From: DASYDU01 sp031403315
GTDB taxonomy: Bacteria; Planctomycetota; Planctomycetia; Pirellulales; Lacipirellulaceae
Reading direction: 5' to 3'
NCBI GenBank assembly: GCA_031403315.1
Contig: JANNTD010000058.1
Location: 1 to 14,796 of the forward strand
Length of the DNA stretch: 14,796 nucleotides
Below are positions 13,708-14,796 of the stretch, one piece after another. The translations under genes were made by a program, and so were the position numbers. Position 1 is the first letter of the stretch; every line of letters begins with the position of its first letter. Under the pieces are notes generated by a model, which saw only the letters and a list, made by a program, of their open reading frames with translations, did not search any database and had not been told where the DNA came from.

Positions 13708-13726
13708 CTGCCCAAGCCGTGGGCAG
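13708..13726. terminator. Hairpin between the convergent xylB and FecR-like genes
   Basis: CTGCCCA and TGGGCAG form a perfect 7-bp stem with a 5-base loop, flanked by GCGCGC on both sides that can extend it. It is about 33 bases past the stop of the minus-strand gene at 13759. No T-run follows, so termination is only a possibility. Confidence 0.4.
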
Positions 13727-13758
13727 TCCGCGCGCCGAGACTTCGCCGTCTATGCCGT

Positions 13759-14076
13759 CTACTGCTGCGTCGACTGAACGTCCAACGGGGGGACACCTTC
13801 ACTCAAGAAGCCGAGCACCGGCGACTTGTCGGCGGCCGTATTTGCGGCCGGTTTGGCGAAGTGGGCCATGAGATCGGTGTGCAGCTGTACGCAGTTGACA
13901 TACTCGCCGCGGGCCGCATCGTCGCTCAAAAGCATGCTATCAAGCAGCTGGAATTCATCGCTATTGATCTGGTCGTCAATCAGCGCCCAGGTGAGTTCCT
14001 GAACCGTCATCTGACCGCTGCCGGCTGGGCCGCGATAGTCGTCACCGGGTAAGAAGTCGTTCGCATCGTGTGCCAT
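13759..14076 (-). CDS. Short FecR/LamG-type anti-sigma-like N-terminal domain protein, probably truncated
   Basis: 105 residues. TVQELTWALIDDQINSDEFQ (24-43) followed by LLDSMLLSDDAARGEYVNCVQLHTDLMAHF is the helical region that begins many large planctomycete proteins with a FecR or LamG domain, usually encoded next to an ECF sigma factor. In those proteins this region is followed by a PVLGFL-like stretch and a membrane segment. Here SPVLGFLSEGV is followed by 11 unrelated residues and a stop, with no membrane span or outer domain. The start is sound: AGAGGA stands 8 bases before the ATG. So it is either a real short cytoplasmic protein or the front end of a gene that lost the rest. No sigma factor gene is found upstream. 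The role is unknown; binding a sigma factor is inference from the family. Confidence 0.7.
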   Translation of the reverse strand: MAHDANDFLPGDDYRGPAGSGQMTVQELTWALIDDQINSDEFQLLDSMLLSDDAARGEYVNCVQLHTDLMAHFAKPAANTAADKSPVLGFLSEGVPPLDVQSTQQ

Positions 14077-14711
14077 GTGCCAAGTCCTCTTTCTCTCAGT
14101 GCCGAAGCCTGTTCCCTATCAATTCTTACGCACAAATCCGAGCCAGGGATCAGCTCCTCGGCAAAAAAGGTGCAAACCGGGTGCCGGGACCGCTGGTCCA
14201 CCAGGATTCGTATCGTCCCGCGGGCGGCGAGGTGTAGAAGAATCTTGCCGCGCGGGCAAGAGAAAATGGCGAAGTTTTGCCCAAATTTCGCTGAGGTTTT
14301 TGACTGCCTCCACACGCCGCGGAGCCGAAGTCGGTTCATCGACCGCACGGGAGACAGCTCGTCGCAACTATGGAATAACTTTGAATAGCGCCCGCCCCAC
14401 CAAAGCCCTCGCGCACGCACATCGGAACGAAGTCACTAAGCAAAACCATTTTGCCGTACCTCGCAACGACGGTGGTATCGCTTTCATCGCGATTTTCTCG
14501 ATTAGAAGCGACGCAGCAACGATCGAAATGGGGAGAGAGCGGTGACAGACGTATGGCACTCAACTAGCGCGCGGCGCCTGATTGACATTCTGTTGTGGTC
14601 GGTTATCAACATGCATTCGTCGAGCGCGCACATCATCTCGCTCATCCATTCGCGCGCCGCACTTAGATGCATTTGTCGTGTTCCCCAGGCCCCTTCGCTT
14701 TGAGGTGCAGC
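14077..14711. other. About 630 bases without a recognisable gene
   Basis: Open frames here on both strands resemble nothing known and look like chance. A 7-bp hairpin TCTTGCC/GGCAAGA (14243-14261) is followed on the minus strand by TTCTTCTA, weakly terminator-like. ATGCATTCGTCG (14611-14622) recurs with one change about 57 bases on. A candidate promoter (14582-14609) faces the gene at the right edge. Confidence 0.5.
14582..14609 (+). promoter_or_regulatory. Candidate promoter of the partial gene at the right edge
   Basis: TTGACA (14582-14587), a 16-base spacer and TATCAA (14604-14609). The -35 is perfect and the -10 matches at four positions. It would give a leader of roughly 95 bases before the ATG at 14712. 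Confidence 0.4.
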
Positions 14712-14796
14712 ATGAGTCCTTGCGTCGTGCGAGTTTGCTCGCTGGTCGTGTGGTGTGGTTCGATCGCGGCACAAATTGCGGCTGTGTCCGAAGCTG
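14712..14796 (+). CDS. Start of a probably exported protein, cut by the window edge
   Basis: The first 28 codons begin MSPCVVRVCSLVVWCGSIAA and go on QIAAVSEA. They have a short basic-containing start, a hydrophobic core of about 13 residues and small residues (AVSEA) that could be a signal peptidase site. GAGG lies 6 bases before the ATG, a good ribosome binding site, and a candidate promoter lies upstream. Too little is visible to name a family. Confidence 0.5.
   Translation, partial: MSPCVVRVCSLVVWCGSIAAQIAAVSEA

Overview
The window looks like chromosomal DNA of a Planctomycetota bacterium, most likely from the Pirellulales. I base this on the kinase, whose N-terminal region and C-terminal membrane anchor are of a planctomycete type; on the short FecR/LamG-type N-terminal domain protein near the right end; on high-GC genes that mostly lack Shine-Dalgarno sites; and on spacers filled with palindromic repeats. 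This is recognition from memory; no database search was run.

Left part (1-2632): a fragment of threonine dehydratase (minus strand) runs off the left edge and loses its 5' half. It is followed by about 740 bp of gene-poor, visibly more AT-rich DNA with a strong terminator hairpin. Then come a small unrecognised protein with a textbook promoter and a CPBP-family intramembrane protease, both on the minus strand.

Centre (2633-11934): this is the main content. An OleA-like thiolase (plus strand) converges on a membrane-anchored Ser/Thr kinase, and one CTAG supplies both stop codons. Right of them is a minus-strand set read in the order fabF, ACP, CrtI-like oxidoreductase 1, CrtI-like oxidoreductase 2, fabZ, fabI, from a plausible sigma-70-type promoter at 11906-11934. 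It resembles a dedicated type II fatty-acid module: a condensing enzyme, its carrier, a dehydratase and an enoyl reductase, plus two tandem FAD-dependent desaturase/isomerase-type enzymes. No ketoreductase is present. The composition recalls clusters proposed for ladderane lipids in anammox planctomycetes, but nothing here shows that ladderanes are made. Most spacers inside the set carry palindromic repeats of different families.

Right part (11935-14796): a divergent xylulokinase gene (xylB) ends in a long dispersed-type hairpin. It is followed by a short, probably truncated FecR/LamG anti-sigma-like protein on the minus strand, about 630 bp without a recognisable gene, and the first 28 codons of a probably exported protein that runs off the right edge. 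I saw no tRNA, rRNA, CRISPR array or intact insertion sequence.
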